A stretch of DNA of 64,000 bases from Otatea glauca (lineage: Eukaryota > Streptophyta > Magnoliopsida > Poales > Poaceae), in NCBI GenBank assembly GCA_036346275.1, contig JAYEVK010000169.1:173904-237903 (forward strand), written 5' to 3'. The translations under genes were made by a program, and so were the position numbers. Numbering within the stretch: position 1 is the first letter of the stretch; each line of letters opens with the position of its first letter. Shown here piece after piece: positions 44,704 to 57,430 of the stretch. Under the pieces are notes generated by a model, which worked only from the letters and a program-made list of their open reading frames with translations, did not search any database and had not been told where the DNA came from.

Positions 44704-45126
44704 TCCTCCCCTTCTTGAAAAGGAGTCGTCCTCGACTTTGTGTCTTCTGGTCCAAAGAATGGTGACAAATCAGCAACATTGAATGTCGTACTCACATTGT
44801 AATCATCTCCAGGAAGCTCGATCTTGTATGCATTGTCATTGATCTTCTTGAGCACTTTGAATGGTCCATCAAGACGTGGCATCGCTTTGACTTACGCTTC
44901 CGAAAGCGTTCTTTGCGTAGATGTACCCAAACCAGTCACCGTTCAAATAGCATTTTCTTCCTTGTCTTGTTTGCCTTTCCAATAAGTAGCGTGTCTTCTT
45001 TTCAATTGCTTCTTTAGTTTTCTCATGAATGGACTTGACGAATTCAGCTCGCTTTGTCTGCCTCCATATTAGCTCGTTCTTGAAGTGGAAGTGGTAGCAA
45101 ATCGAGTGGCGTGATTGGTTAAAACC
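44580..45126 (-). pseudogene. CRM-F integrase C terminus
   Basis: The part from 44882 reads MPRLDGPFKVLKKINDNAYK, STTFNVADLSPFFGPEDTKS, RTTPFQEGEDDTGNITSSSF and GPLTRARAKQINQQVN, crossing the polypurine tract (44704-44716) into the LTR. The upstream part (to 45126) in another frame reads KRAEFVKSIHEKTKEAIEKK. The FKVLKKINDNAYK block is the conserved integrase C-terminal region of CRM. A frameshift near 44880 breaks it. Confidence 0.88.
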
Positions 45127-45453
45127 ATTCCCTTTATATTGGATTCTCACCCGTTCTTCGCTTTTAGGTTTTGTTGTGTTTTGTAGACCCTGCAGCGCCC
45201 CTCCTCAATCTTGCGTGTGTCGACTAGACCACCCGAGTTGAGAAACAGAACCTCACCTTGTTTTTCGTTGAGATTATTGGATTGAAACCGCTATCACCGG
45301 TTCTTGCATGTTCTTGGTTGCGCAGTTCAAGGATCGATCGGTCTTTGATTCGGTTGTTCGCCTCGTGTGGTGACGCTGCGATTGTTTGGTCGCTGATCTT
45401 GTGGTTCATTGTATCGTTCTCATCGGAAGGTCCGACAACCCTAGTGCACATCA
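45127..45453 (+). mobile_element. LTR-C 3' part
   Basis: From CCCTTTATATTGGATTCTC to TAGTGCACATCA. Matches 20213-20530 in reverse. No primer-binding site follows. Confidence 0.82.
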
Positions 45454-46111
45454 ATCGTCGTGTTGAGTTGCTGGTCTTAGTTTAGATTGGTGGACGGTTC
45501 ATCTTGTCATTGCATCTTGTTGTTGCCCTTGTTGTCGCCACCTTGTCTGCCGCAGGTTCATCACCTTCCTTCAAGCCGGTCCCGCCTCCAAAGAACTACT
45601 ACAAGGAATCGCCATCCAATTCCTATGAAGCAAACACATCCACTTTGCTGTCCCTACCTCTCCTTGCCAAAAAAAATATAGAGAAGAAGAACAAAAAAAA
45701 TTCCAAACAGATTGGTTTCGGTTTGACCAGAAAAGGAAAGGAGAGCTAACGATTTTGTTTCGGTTTGAGGAGATAAGGAAAGCCATCTCTGGTTTTGTTC
45801 TTGGTTTGAGGAGATAAGGAATAGCTGGAGTCCTCTCAGTATTCATTTCAGCATTTTTGAAGTCAACTCGGAATCCTCCCCGAGCGCACTACACTAAAAC
45901 AGCCATAACTTTTGCATACGACTCCGATCGGGCTGTTCGACTACTCAAAACGACGGAACGAAAAGTTACATCTCAAAATCAACAAAACCAGGTCTAATTG
46001 GGTTCCTCAAGAACCGAAAATTTGTTCGAACCCAAAAACATCGCTTAGGGCCTCAAACGCCCCTAAGTTCAAAAATTCGATCGTCTCCGCTTTGGCTGAA
46101 ATTTTGCAGAT
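45454..46111 (+). mobile_element. Leader-like and unclassified noncoding DNA
   Basis: The first part (to about 45620) matches 27056-27230. The remainder has an A-rich stretch near 45668-45700 and a CATAACTTTTGCATACGACT block that resembles the middle of CRM-type LTRs. No gene seen. Confidence 0.6.
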
Positions 46112-49100
46112 ATGAAGTCAATTCGGGGTGTTTCTCACACAATTTCACTATGTGACTTTTGTTCACACGAATGGAGTCTGCAGTGCAAGTTGGGAAATGC
46201 TATGAGGAATTTTTAACACCGACTCAGACGGATTCGCAACGGAGACCAATATGAGTTAGGGAGAATATGAAGTCCATTCGGTGTTTGTCACTCAATTTCA
46301 CTCTGTGTTTTTTGTTCGTACGAATGGAGTGTGCAAGTCAAGTTGGGACACGTTGTAAGGAATTTTTAGCACTGACTCTGACCAATTCGAAATGCATACC
46401 GATATGAGTTAGGGCGTATATGAAGTCCATTTTTGGTGTTTGTCACTCAGTTTGACTCTGTGACATTTTTCGCACGAATGTAGTCTGCAGTGCAAGTTGA
46501 GACACGCCAGAGGAATTTTAACACCGACTCGACGGATTCGAACGACCGATATGAGTTAGGGCTCATATGAAGTCCATTCGGTGTTTGTCACTCGTTTCAC
46601 TCTGTGACTTTTGTTCACACGAATTGAGTCTCGCAGCAAGTTGGGACAAGTTGTGAGGAATTTTAGCACCGACTCGGACCGATTTGAAACGCAGACCGAT
46701 ATGAGTTATGGCTATTCGTGGTTTTGTCAACGAAGTTTCAATCGTGACTTTTGTTCGCACAAATGGTGTCTGCGGTGCAAGTTGGTCACGCTAGAGAATA
46801 TTTTAGCAACCGACTCGGGCCAATTCAATGCTACCGATATGAGTTAGGCGCATATGAAATCCATTTGTGGTGTTTGTCTCTCGCCACTCCATAATATTTT
46901 TCGCACGAATGGAGTCCGTAGTGCAAGTTGGGACACGCTAGAAGAATTTTAACACCGACTTCGACGAATTCAAACGCATACCGACAAGAGTTAGGGCGCA
47001 TATGAAGTCCATTCGTGGTGTTTGTCACTGCTTCACATCGTGACTTTGTTCGCACAAATAGAGTGTGCAATGCAACTTGGGACACGCCAGAGGAATTTTA
47101 ACAACGAGTCGGACCGATTAGAAACGCATACCGACATGATTTAAAGCACATATGAGGTCCATTCGGGTTGTTTGACACTCATTTTCACTCTGTGACTTTT
47201 GTTTGCACGAATGGAGAGTGCAGGACAAGTTCGGACACGTTGTGAGGAATTTCTAACACCGACTCAGACGGATTCGAAACGCATACCGATATGAGTTAGG
47301 GCGCATATGATGTCCATTCGGGGTGTTTGTCACTCGCCACTGTGACTTTTGTTCGCATCGAATGGAGTCTGTAGTACAAGTTGGGACACGCTAGATGAAT
47401 TTTTAACACCGACTCAGACGGATTAAAAACGATACCGAGAAGAGTTTGGGCGCATATGAAGTGCATTCTGGTCTTTGTCACTCTCGCCACGCTGTGACAT
47501 TTGTTCGCACAAATGGAGTTGTAGCGCAAGTTGGGACATGTGAGGAATTTTAACACCGACTCTGACCGATTCGAAACGCATACCGACATGATTTTGGGCA
47601 CATAGGAGTTCCATTCGTGTTGTTCGTTACTCAGTTTCACTCTATGACTTTTGTTCGCACAAATGGAGTGTGCAGGTCAAGTTTGGACACGTTGAGAGGA
47701 ATTTTTAGCACCGACTCAGACGGAATCGAAACGCATACAGATATGAGTTAGGGCGCATATGATGTCAATTCGGGATGTTTGTCACTCATTTTCACTCTGT
47801 GACTTTTGTTCGCATGAATGGGGTCTGCAGTGCAAGTTGGGACACGTTGAGAGGAATTTTTAACACCGACTTTGACCGATTCTAAACACATACCGACTAG
47901 AGTTAGGGCGCATATGAAGTCCATTCGGGGTTTTTGTCACTCGGCCACTGTGAATTTTGTTCGCACAAATAGAGTGTGCAAAGGTGTTAGGACACGATGT
48001 GAGGAATTTTTAACACCGACTCAGAACAATTCGAAACGCATACCGACATTATTTATGGCACATATGAGGACCATTCGGGTTGTTTGTCACTCAGTATCAC
48101 ACTGTGAATTTTGTTCGCATGAATAGACTGTGCAGGTCAAGTTGGGACACGTTGTGAGGAATTTTTAACACCGATTGAGACGGATTTGAAAAGCATACAG
48201 ATATGAGTTAGGGTGCATATGAAGTCCATTCGGGGAGTTTGTCACTCAGTTTCACTCTCTAACTTTTGTTCGAACGAATGTAGTTTGCAGTGCATGTTGG
48301 GAGATGTTGTGAGAAAATTTTAACACTGACTCAGAAAGATTCGAAATGCAGACATTTATGAGTTATGGCGCATATCCATTCGGGGTGTTTGTCACTCATT
48401 TTCACTCTGTGACTTTGGTTCGCAGAAATGGACTCTACAGTGCAAGTTTGGACACGTTGTGAGGAATTTTTAACACCGACTCGGACTGATTCCAAAGGCA
48501 AACCGATATGAGTTAGGGCGAGTTTGAAGTCCATTCCGGGTGTTTGGCACTCATTTTCACACTGTGACTTTTGTTCGCACGAATAGGGTGTGCAGGTCAA
48601 GTTCGGACATGTTGAGAGGAATTTTTAACACCGACTCAGACGGATTCGAAACGCATACCGATATAAGTTAGGGCGCATATGAAGTCCAGTCGGGGTGTTT
48701 GTCAGTCAATTTCACTATACGAGTTTTGTTCGCACGAATGGAGTCCAAGTGCAAGTTGAGATACGCCAGAGAAATTTTAACATCGCCTTAGGCGGATTCA
48801 AACAAAGACCGATAGGAGTTAGGGCTCATATGAAGTCTATTCAGGTGTTTGTCACCGGTTTCACTCTGTGACTTTTGTTCGCACGAATGGAGTCTCAGAG
48901 TGCAAGTGGGCACACGCTGTGTGGAATTTTAACACCGACTCAAACGAATTCAAACGCAGATCAATATGCGTTAGGGCGCATATGAAGTCCATTCGGGTGT
49001 TTGTCACCAATTTCACTCGGTGACTTTTGTTAGCACGAATGGAGTCCGTAGTGCAAGTTGGGACACGCCAGAGGAATTTTAACACCGACTCAATTGATTC

Positions 49101-50673
49101 TAACGCAGCCGATATGAGTTAGTGCGCATATGAAGTCCATTCGGGAAGTTTGTCACTCGCCACTCCGTGACCTTTGTTGGCACGAATGGAGTCCGCAGCA
49201 AGTTGGACACATTGTGTGGAATTTTACACCAATTCAGACGGATTCAAACACAGATTGACATGAGTAAGGCTCATATGAAGTCAATTCGTGGTGTTTGTCA
49301 CCAATTTCACTCTATGACTTTTGTTCGCATTAATGGAGTCTGCGGTGCAAGTTGGGACACGCTGTGAGGAATTTTAACACCGACTCATACGGATTCGAAT
49401 GTAGACCGATATGAGTAAGGCGCATATGAAGTCTATTCGGGATGTTTGTCATGTTGGGACACGCTGCGAGGAATTTTTAGCACCGACTTGACCGATTCAA
49501 ACGCAGATCGATATGAGTTAGGCGCATATGAAGACTTCGTGTGTTTGTCACTCATTTTCACTCGTGAGTTTTGTTGGACGAATGGTGTATGCAAGTGCAA
49601 GTGGGACACGCCAGAGGAATTTTAACACCGACTCGCATTTAATTCAAACGCAGACCGATATGAGTTAGGGCGCATATGATGTCCATTCTGACTGTTTGTT
49701 ACTCGGGTTTCACTATGTGACTTTGTTCGCAAGAATGGAGTCTTATGTTGGGACATGTTGTGAGGAATTTTAACACCGACTCGCACGGATTCAAACGCAT
49801 ACCGATATGAATTAGGGCGATATGAGGTCTATTCAGTTGTTTGTCACTCGGTTTCACTGACTTTTGTTCGCACAAATGGAGTGTGCAGATAAGTTCGGAC
49901 ATCGCCAGAGGAATTTTTAACACCGACTCGCACGGATTCGGACGAGACCGATATGAGTTAGGCGCATATGAAGTCCCTTCGACGTGTTTTTCACTCAGGG
50001 CCACTCTGTGACTTTTGTTCAAGACGAATGGGGCATGCAAAGGCATGTTGGAACACGCCAGAGGAATTTTAGCGCCGACTTGACCGATTCGAAACGAAGA
50101 CCAATATGAGGTTTTGCGCTTATGAAGTCAATTCGGGGTGTTTGTCACTCATTTTCTTTCTGTGACTTTTGTTAGCACGAACGGAGTCCGAAGTGCAAGT
50201 TGGGACACGTTGTGAGGAATTTTTGACATGGGCTCGGACCGATTCGAAACGCATACCGATATGAGTTAGGGCGCACATGAAGTCCATTAAGGTTGTCTGT
50301 GACTCAGTTTCACTCTGTGACATTTTTCGCACGAATGGAGTCTACAGTGCATGTTAGACAAGTTGTAAGGAATTTTTAACACCGACTTGGACCGATTCGA
50401 AACGCATACCAATATGAGTTGGGGCGCATATGAAGTACATTCGGGGTGTTTGTCAGTCTGTTTCATTCTGTGACTTTTGTTCGCACGAATGGAGCCTGCA
50501 GTTCAAGTTGGGACACGTTGTGAGGAATTTTTAGCTCCGACTCAGACGGATTCGAAACGCAGACCGATATGAGTTAGGTCACATATGAAGTCCATTTGGG
50601 ATGTTTGTCACTTAGTTTCACTCTGTGACTTTTGTTCACTCGAATGGGCCCTGCAGTGCAAGTTGGGACACAT
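46112..50673 (-). repeat. Satellite array, orientation B, irregular
   Basis: About 29 monomers. Many lack one to four bases at recurring places (TTAGG(G)CGC, TTC(G)AAACG, CTC(A)GACGG, T4 instead of T5), and many have the replacement blocks GACACGCCAGAGG and CACTCGCCACT. Confidence 0.92.
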
Positions 50674-51521
50674 TGATGGGGGCAGCGATCCCGATCTTTC
50701 GGTGGGATGATGATACGTCGATTTGGAGGTGTTGATGGCTCCAAATTTAGGGCTTCCTACCAAACAGGTTGGGATCTTCACAATCACAATGCCAAATCCA
50801 CACAGATACAAGATTCAATGATCTGTAGTTCCTGTAAGAAATCGAGAACCCGCAATAACAAAGTATGAAGCAAACCGAAAAGGTAGTATTGAAATCAAAC
50901 AAAGAAAACAAGTTGAGGTTCTGTTTCTCGGCTCGGGTGGTCTAGTCGACACGCGCAAACACGAGGAGGGACGCACACGGGGTCTACCAAAACACAACAA
51001 AACTTAAAAAATGAAGAACAGGGGTGAGAACCCAATATAAAGGGGTACCCACACCAGGGGGCACCCAAGAGGCGTGCGGCACCCAGGAGAGGGGCGCCAG
51101 ACAAAGGAGGGGTGGAACCCTAAGAGTACATGGGCCTTGGGCCAAAAAGAAAGGTGGCGCAGCACTTGGAATTTATGTCCCGTGAGATTGTTCTGTGATT
51201 ACCCTTCTCTCTATGAGTAATTTGGCCTCCGGATAAGATCCATTGGAAAGGTTATCTCAATACCTTTCAAATGAGTTGTCGAACGTCGAAAACGGAGTTC
51301 GTATGTGGCCGTGGCGTCCGTTTGAAGTACTACTGCTCCTAGATGGCCGAACCGGACTCGGCGACGAATTGGGCTTTATCTTGGGCCTTCCATGGCACGT
51401 GTGCTATCCTCGGTGGAGGTTCTTGATGTGCTGGTCCAGCAAAGGTGGATGGAAAGGACATGCTTCTGGATTAATCTCTCCAGACGTCGTAGACGATGTA
51501 ACGGACGTAGAGGAAGAAGGG
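50674..51521 (-). mobile_element. LTR-B, start missing
   Basis: LTR end at 50674 (TGATGGGGGCAGCG). It stops near GAAGAAGGGGC, about 40 bp before the expected LTR start. The right junction shares GGGGCG with the satellite. Satellite in orientation B lies on both sides. Confidence 0.9.
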
Positions 51522-54500
51522 GCGCATATGAAGTACATTTGGGTGTTTGTCACTCAGTTTCACTCTGTGACTTTTCTTCGCACGAATGGAGTATGCAGGC
51601 ATGTTGGGACACGCTAGAGGAATTTTAATACCGACTTGACAGATTCAAAACGATACCGACATGAGTTATGGCGCATATGTGGTCCATTCGGTTGTTTGTC
51701 ACTCGTGTCTTAATTTCGCCAAATGGAGTGTGTTGGACAAGTTCGACACGCTAGGGGAAATTTTAACACCGACTTAGACGGATTCAAACGCATACCGATA
51801 TGAGTTAGGGCGCATATAAAGTCCATTCGGTGTTTGTCACCGGTTTCACTTTGTGACTTTTGTTTGCACGAATAGAATCTGCAGTGCAAGTTGGGACTCG
51901 CCGTGAGGTATTTTTAAGACCGACTCGACGGATTCAAAACATAGACCGATATGAGTTAGGCGCATATGAGGTCCATTCGTGTATTTGTCACTCGGCCACT
52001 GTGACTTTTGTTCGCACGAATAGAGTCTGCAGGCAAATTGGAACACGCTAGAGGGATTTTAACACCGACTCGCATGCATTCTAATGCGCACCGATATGAG
52101 TTAGGGCACATATAAAGTCCATTCGGGTATTTGTCACTCAGCCACTGTGAGTTTTGTTCGCATGAATGAAATCAGAGTGCATGTTGGGACATGTTGTGAG
52201 GAATTTTAACACCGACTAAATGGATTCAAACTCATACCGATATGAGTTAGGGCGCATATGAGGTCCATTCGGTTGTTTTTCACTCGGGGCCACTGTGACT
52301 TTTGTTCGCATGAATGGAGTCTGCCCAGCAAGTTGGGAGATGTTGTGACGAATTTTTAACACCGACTCAGATGGATTTGAAACGTAGACCGATATTAGTT
52401 AGGGCGCATATGAGGTCCATTCGGGGTGTTTGTCACTCGCCACTCGTGACTTTTGTTCACACGAATGGAGTCTGCACTGCAAGTTGAGACACGCCAGAGA
52501 AATTTTTAACACCGACTCAGACGGATTCGAAACGCAGACCGATATGAGTTAGGGTGCGGAGGAGTCCATTCAGGGTGTTTGTCTATCAATTTCACTGTGT
52601 GACTTTTGTTCGCACGAATGCAGTCCGCAGTGCAAGTTGGGACACGTTGTGAGGAATTTTTAACACCGACTCAGACGAATATGAGTTGGGGCGCATATGA
52701 GGTCCATTCGTGGTGTTTGTCACCCGCCACTCGTGAATTTTGTTCGCACGAATGGAGTCTGCAGTGCAAGTTGGGGCACATTGAGAGGAATTTTTAACAC
52801 CGACTCAGACGGATTCGAAACGCAGACCGATATGAGTTTACGCGCATATGAAGTCCATTCGGGGTGTTTGTTACTCTGTTTCTGCCTATGACTTGTTCGC
52901 ACGAATGGAGTGTACAAGTCATGTTCGGACACGTTGTGAGGAATTTTTAACACCGACTCAGACGGATTCGAAACGCATACAGATATGAGTTAGGCCGCAA
53001 ATGAGGTCCATTCGGGTTTTTTTTTCACTCAATTTCACTCTGTGACTTTTCTCGCGCGACCGATATGAGTTACGGCACAAATGAAGTCCATTCGTGGTGT
53101 TTGTCATTCAGTTTCACTTTGTGACTTTTGTTTGCAAGAATGGAGTCCGCAGTGCAAGTTGGGAGATGTTGTGAGGAATTTTTAACATCGACTCAGACAG
53201 ATTCGAAACGCAGACATTTATGAGTTAGGGCGCATATAAAGTCAATTCGGGGTGTTTCTCACTCATTTTCACACTGTGACTTTTGTTCTCACAAATTGAG
53301 TGCGCAGTGCATGTTGGGATACGCTAGAGGAATTTTAACACCGACTCGACCGATTCAAACACATACCGACATGATTTATGGCGATATGAGGTCCATTCGG
53401 TTTTTTGTCACTCAGTGGCCACTGTGACTCTTGTTAGCTTGGATAGAGTGTGCTTTGGACAAGTTCGGACATCGCTAGAAGAATTTTTAACACCAAGTCT
53501 TACCGATTCAAACACATACCGACATGATTTAGGCGCATATATGCTCCTTCTCGTTGTTTGTCACCCGCCACTCTATTACTTTTGTTCGCACGAATGGAGT
53601 GTGCAGGAGAAGTTCGGACATGTTGTGAGGAATTTTTAACCCCGACTCAGACGGATTCGAAACGGAGACCGATATGAGTTAGGGCGCATAATAAGTCCAT
53701 TCGGGTTGTTTGTCACCCAGTTTCAATCTGTGACTTTTGTTCGCACGAATGGAGTATGCAGGACAAGTTCGGACACGCCAGAGGAACTTTAACACCAGCT
53801 CGACGGATTTGAAACGCAGATCGATATGAGTTAGGGCCCATATGAAGTCCATTCCTCGCCGCTTGTCACTCGGCCACTCTGTGACTTTTGTTCGCACGAA
53901 TGGAGCTGCGCAGCAAGTTAGGACACGTTAGAGGAATTTTTAGCATCGACTCTGACCGATTAGAAATGCGCACCGATATGAGTTATGGCTCATATGAAGT
54001 CGATTCGAGGTGTTTGTCACTCATTTTCAATCGTGACTTTTGTTCGCACGAATGGGTATGCGATTGCAAGTTGGGACACGCTTTGAGGAATTTTAACACC
54101 GCTCTGACCGATTCAAACGCATACCGATATGAGTTAGGCGCATATGACGCCCATTTGGGGTGTTTGTCACCGGCCACTCTATGACCTTTTTCGCACGAAT
54201 GGAGTCGCAGAGCAAGTTGGGACATATTGTGAAGAATTTTAACACCAACTCCGACCGATTCAAAATGCATACCGACATGAGTTAGTGTGCATATCAAGTA
54301 CATTCGGGTGTTTTTCACTCAGCCATTCTCGTGACTTTTGTTCGCACAAATGGAGTGTGTAGTGCATGTTTTGACACGCTAGAGAAATTTTAACACCGAC
54401 TGGACCGATTCAAACGCATACCAACATGAGTTAGATGCTTATGTGGTCCATTCGGGTTGTTTGACACTGCTTCACTCTGGTCTTTTGTTCGCACGAATGG

Positions 54501-54801
54501 AGTGTGTTGGACAAGTTCGACATCGCTAGAGGAATTTTAACACCGACTCGACGGATTCAAACGCATACCGATATGAGTTAGGCGCATATGAAGTCCATTC
54601 GGGTGTTTGTCACTCGGTTTCACTTTGTGACTTTTGTTCGCATGATTGGAGTCCAGAGAGCAAGTTGGGAGATGTTGTGAGGAATTTTAACACCGACTCA
54701 AACGGACTCAAACGAGACCAATATGAGTTCTGGCGCATATGAGGTCCATTCGGGTGTTTGTCACCGCCTCAATCTGTGACTTTTGTTCGCATCGAATGGA
54801 G
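51522..54801 (-). repeat. Satellite array, orientation B, irregular
   Basis: About 21 monomers with the same deletion-rich texture as 46112-50673. Confidence 0.92.
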
Positions 54802-54949
54802 TGATGAGGACATCTCCACAATGGATACAACCAGCTCTAACTCCACTCAACAGATGAACCACCACTTCATGGACCACTCACTTGAGCCCGCACGCCAACT
54901 AAATTATCGTGAAGGCGTTCCAAAGTATTCCAATTAATGATACAATGCA
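54802..54949 (+). mobile_element. LTR-A 5' start fragment
   Basis: TGATGAGGACATCTCCACAA to AATTAATGATACAATG; matches the LTR-A start. It breaks where both partners share AATG. Confidence 0.88.
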
Positions 54950-55411
54950 TGGAGTCTCGCAGCAAGTTGGGACACGTTATGAGGGATTTTTAACACCGAC
55001 TGCATGCATTCGAATGCGCACCGATATGAGTTAGGCACATTGAAGTCCATTTGGGGTGTTTGTCACTCAGTTTGACTCGTGACTTTTGTTCGCATGAATG
55101 GAGTCTGCAGTGCATGTTGGGACACGCCAGAGTTAGACGGATTCAAACACATACCGATATGTGTTAGGCGCATACCGATATGAGTTAGTGCGCATATAAG
55201 GTCCATTCGGTTGTTTTTCACTCGCCACTCTGTGACTTTTGTTCGCATCGAATGGAGTGTACAGTCATGTTCGACACGTTGTAAGGAATTTTAACACCGA
55301 CTCGCACGATTCAAACGCATACCGATATGAGTTAGTGCACTGATGAAGTCCATTCCGGTGTTTGTCACTCAATTTCACTTTGTGACTTTTGTTCGCATGA
55401 ATGCAGAGCGC
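54950..55411 (-). repeat. Satellite block inside an LTR-A
   Basis: About three monomers between two collinear LTR-A pieces, in place of about 280 bp of the LTR. Confidence 0.85.
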
Positions 55412-55634
55412 AGTCAATGGGAATACTCAAAACAATCGAGAACACTTTTCCAGTCCGAGTCTAATTGGGCTCTAGTCTTTATTTTGAGTTGTAATCGTGA
55501 GGCCCATGTTAAGGCCCAGTGGTGCACGCCTGGTCTATAATTAGCCAGCCGCCACCATAGTTAGGGTTTTGGTTTTGTTTGATTCAGTTAGCCATTGCTA
55601 CTGCTTGTACTCGCGCGTGTCGACCCGGCCGCCG
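55412..55634 (+). mobile_element. LTR-A middle fragment
   Basis: TCAATGGGAATACTCAAAAC to GACCCGGCCGCCG, including TATAATTAG. It stops at element E; the LTR continues in the inverted fragment at 42767. Confidence 0.87.
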
Positions 55635-56283
55635 TGATGTGATGTTGTGTCCCGATCTTTCGATGAGAGTGATAACTATCGATTTGGTGGAACCGACTTT
55701 GACGATCCGACTACATCGTACGACGACGATACGCCTTAGCAATCGCTAAACCAACTCCGGAGTGTTATTGATCTTGCCGTGGCACGATCAACCTGAACAC
55801 GAGGTTCAATTCCTGCAAGCAACCGAAGAACAAGCAAGAACAATAGTAAAAATAATCTGAAATTGCGAATAAGAATTGAAGAACAAAATAAGGTGGGGTT
55901 GTATTGAAGGTCTTGACAAGGTGGCTGTCCAGCACAACTCGACTTGGGCTTGGGCCCCCACACGCTTACAAGGCCCCAAAACACCCCAAAACAGTATTAT
56001 AGTGTATTGTTTTGATGATTCTGACTGATATACATTGAATCTGGAGCTGGGATTAGATCCATTGGAAAGATCTCGTTGTAAGCTTTCAATCAAGTCCAAG
56101 ATCAACCAAATCGGAGTTCGTGTGCAAAAGTTATTCATATTTGAAGTCGGTGTTATCTCAGGAGGCCGAATTGGATTCCAGAACGTGATGGAATTGATCA
56201 CTCTCTCTTCTTGTCCCGTGGATGATGTGTTGGAGTTGGGACAACCAAATGTGGTCATATCCGTAGTAGTGATGTCCTCGTCA
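55635..56283 (-). repeat. Element E 3' LTR, promoter region deleted
   Basis: 649 bp. Relative to 42768-43542 it lacks about 136 bp (43108-43243), which include the TATA-like TTATAAA. Confidence 0.88.
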
Positions 56284-56693
56284 TCCTCCTTTTCTTGAAT
56301 TTGAGTCGTTCTCGACTCATGCTCAGCTTTTAGCTTGTCCTCAACAAAAAATATTCTCATCTGAAAATCATCCAGAAAGCTCAATATTTCTTTGCAGCAT
56401 ATAAAGGCATGTTGAAAGCTAGCACTCTTGGATGCTACCTCCTCTTCGTGAAGGAAAACCATCCTAGTAGATCTAGACGATGAAAAAGAGAATGCTGTGA
56501 AGTGTCGCCAAACTGATATAGCGTTGTTCATATCTAGGACGAGCATAGTCTCATCATTCTCCCTTTCTTGAATTGGAGTCGTTCTCGACTCCATCACATT
56601 CTCCTGCAAAATGTTAGTAGCGATAAAGAGCAAAGCAACATGCATATCTTTTGTGATCAAATCAATGGCTTGTGAATTACAATACCCAAACAC
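55806..56693 (-). pseudogene. Element E C-terminal ORF reading into the 3' LTR
   Basis: 295 codons open. It contains ITKDMHVALLFIATNILQ (also in D), a first ESRTTPIQERENDETM block, an extra segment absent from D (FQHAFICCKEILSFLDDFQM), then ESRTTQIQEKEDDEDITTTD at the LTR boundary, and about 130 codons of LTR. It overlaps the next ORF by 37 bp in another frame, so a single frameshift separates them. Function unknown; the tail equals the end of CRM pol. Confidence 0.8.
56284..56296 (-). other. Element E polypurine tract
   Basis: Element strand AAGAAAAGGAGGA next to the LTR. Confidence 0.88.
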
Positions 56694-57430
56694 TCCCTTT
56701 CTTGAAAATTATCATATAGATTATAACCGACAGTAGGGGTACTTGATATGATATTATAATTATCAAATTGATCACAATGTTGCATAGGACATAGAGATTT
56801 CAGATCTGAACAAATGTATAATCTATGCATTTTGTACTCTCCTTTATCATTATGTTTGCCAACAACATGAAAAATATTTCGCGATAACCATGGCAAATCA
56901 GAATTCACAAAAATCTTCTCCTTGAAACTATCTAGATCACATAGAACATCAAATTCAATGTAACCTAAAGTATTTAAAGAAGACATCAATTTAAGCTCAT
57001 CTTCTTCCCTAGCTGTGAATAACATGTTTATGTTCAAATAAGTGTTTAGTTCAAATATAAATGTTTCATGTTCATTCACTAGTTGTGGCGTGGATATAAG
57101 TGAAGCATTATCACACAACTCTTCTTTATCACCATGAATAGCAAGCAAATCAGCAATGGGTTCCATTAATAGTTGCTCTACGATAGCATGATTCATGGAC
57201 AATTTTATCTCTTCAAAATGATTTTCACCATGTATACAGTCCATACCTTTTACATTACCTTCTAAATCATTCTCGGTGGTTGTAGGAGCAACTTCAATTT
57301 CCAACTCTTCACATACGTATGGAGCAGCAAAGATCTCCTCTTTCTGCACATTTTCTTCTTCATCCTTTTCCCGATGGTGCTCACTTTTCTGCAACATGTT
57401 AGCTACAATAGAAGGTGCAACAACGGGCAC
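56657..57430 (-). pseudogene. Element E unknown region (open 257 codons)
   Basis: Acidic start (KSEHHREKDEEENVQKEEIF, AAPYVCEELEIEVAPTTTEN), then STPQLVNEHETFIFELNTYL, ELKLMSSLNTLGYIEFDVLC and KEKIFVNSDLPWLSRNIFHV. It aligns along its length with the D region at 31740-32480. Conservation of a long frame in two families with different LTRs suggests it was once a translated protein. No known domain or catalytic motif is apparent. Confidence 0.82.

Larger units (their letters stand above)
43863..45126 (-). mobile_element. CRM-F 3' end, inverted fragment
   Basis: 3' LTR (43863-44703, 841 bp, TGATACGGGCAAC...CTCGTATCA), polypurine tract and the end of integrase. The cut inside integrase at about 45126 abuts LTR-C. 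Its 5' partner appears to be the element at 59658. Confidence 0.9.
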
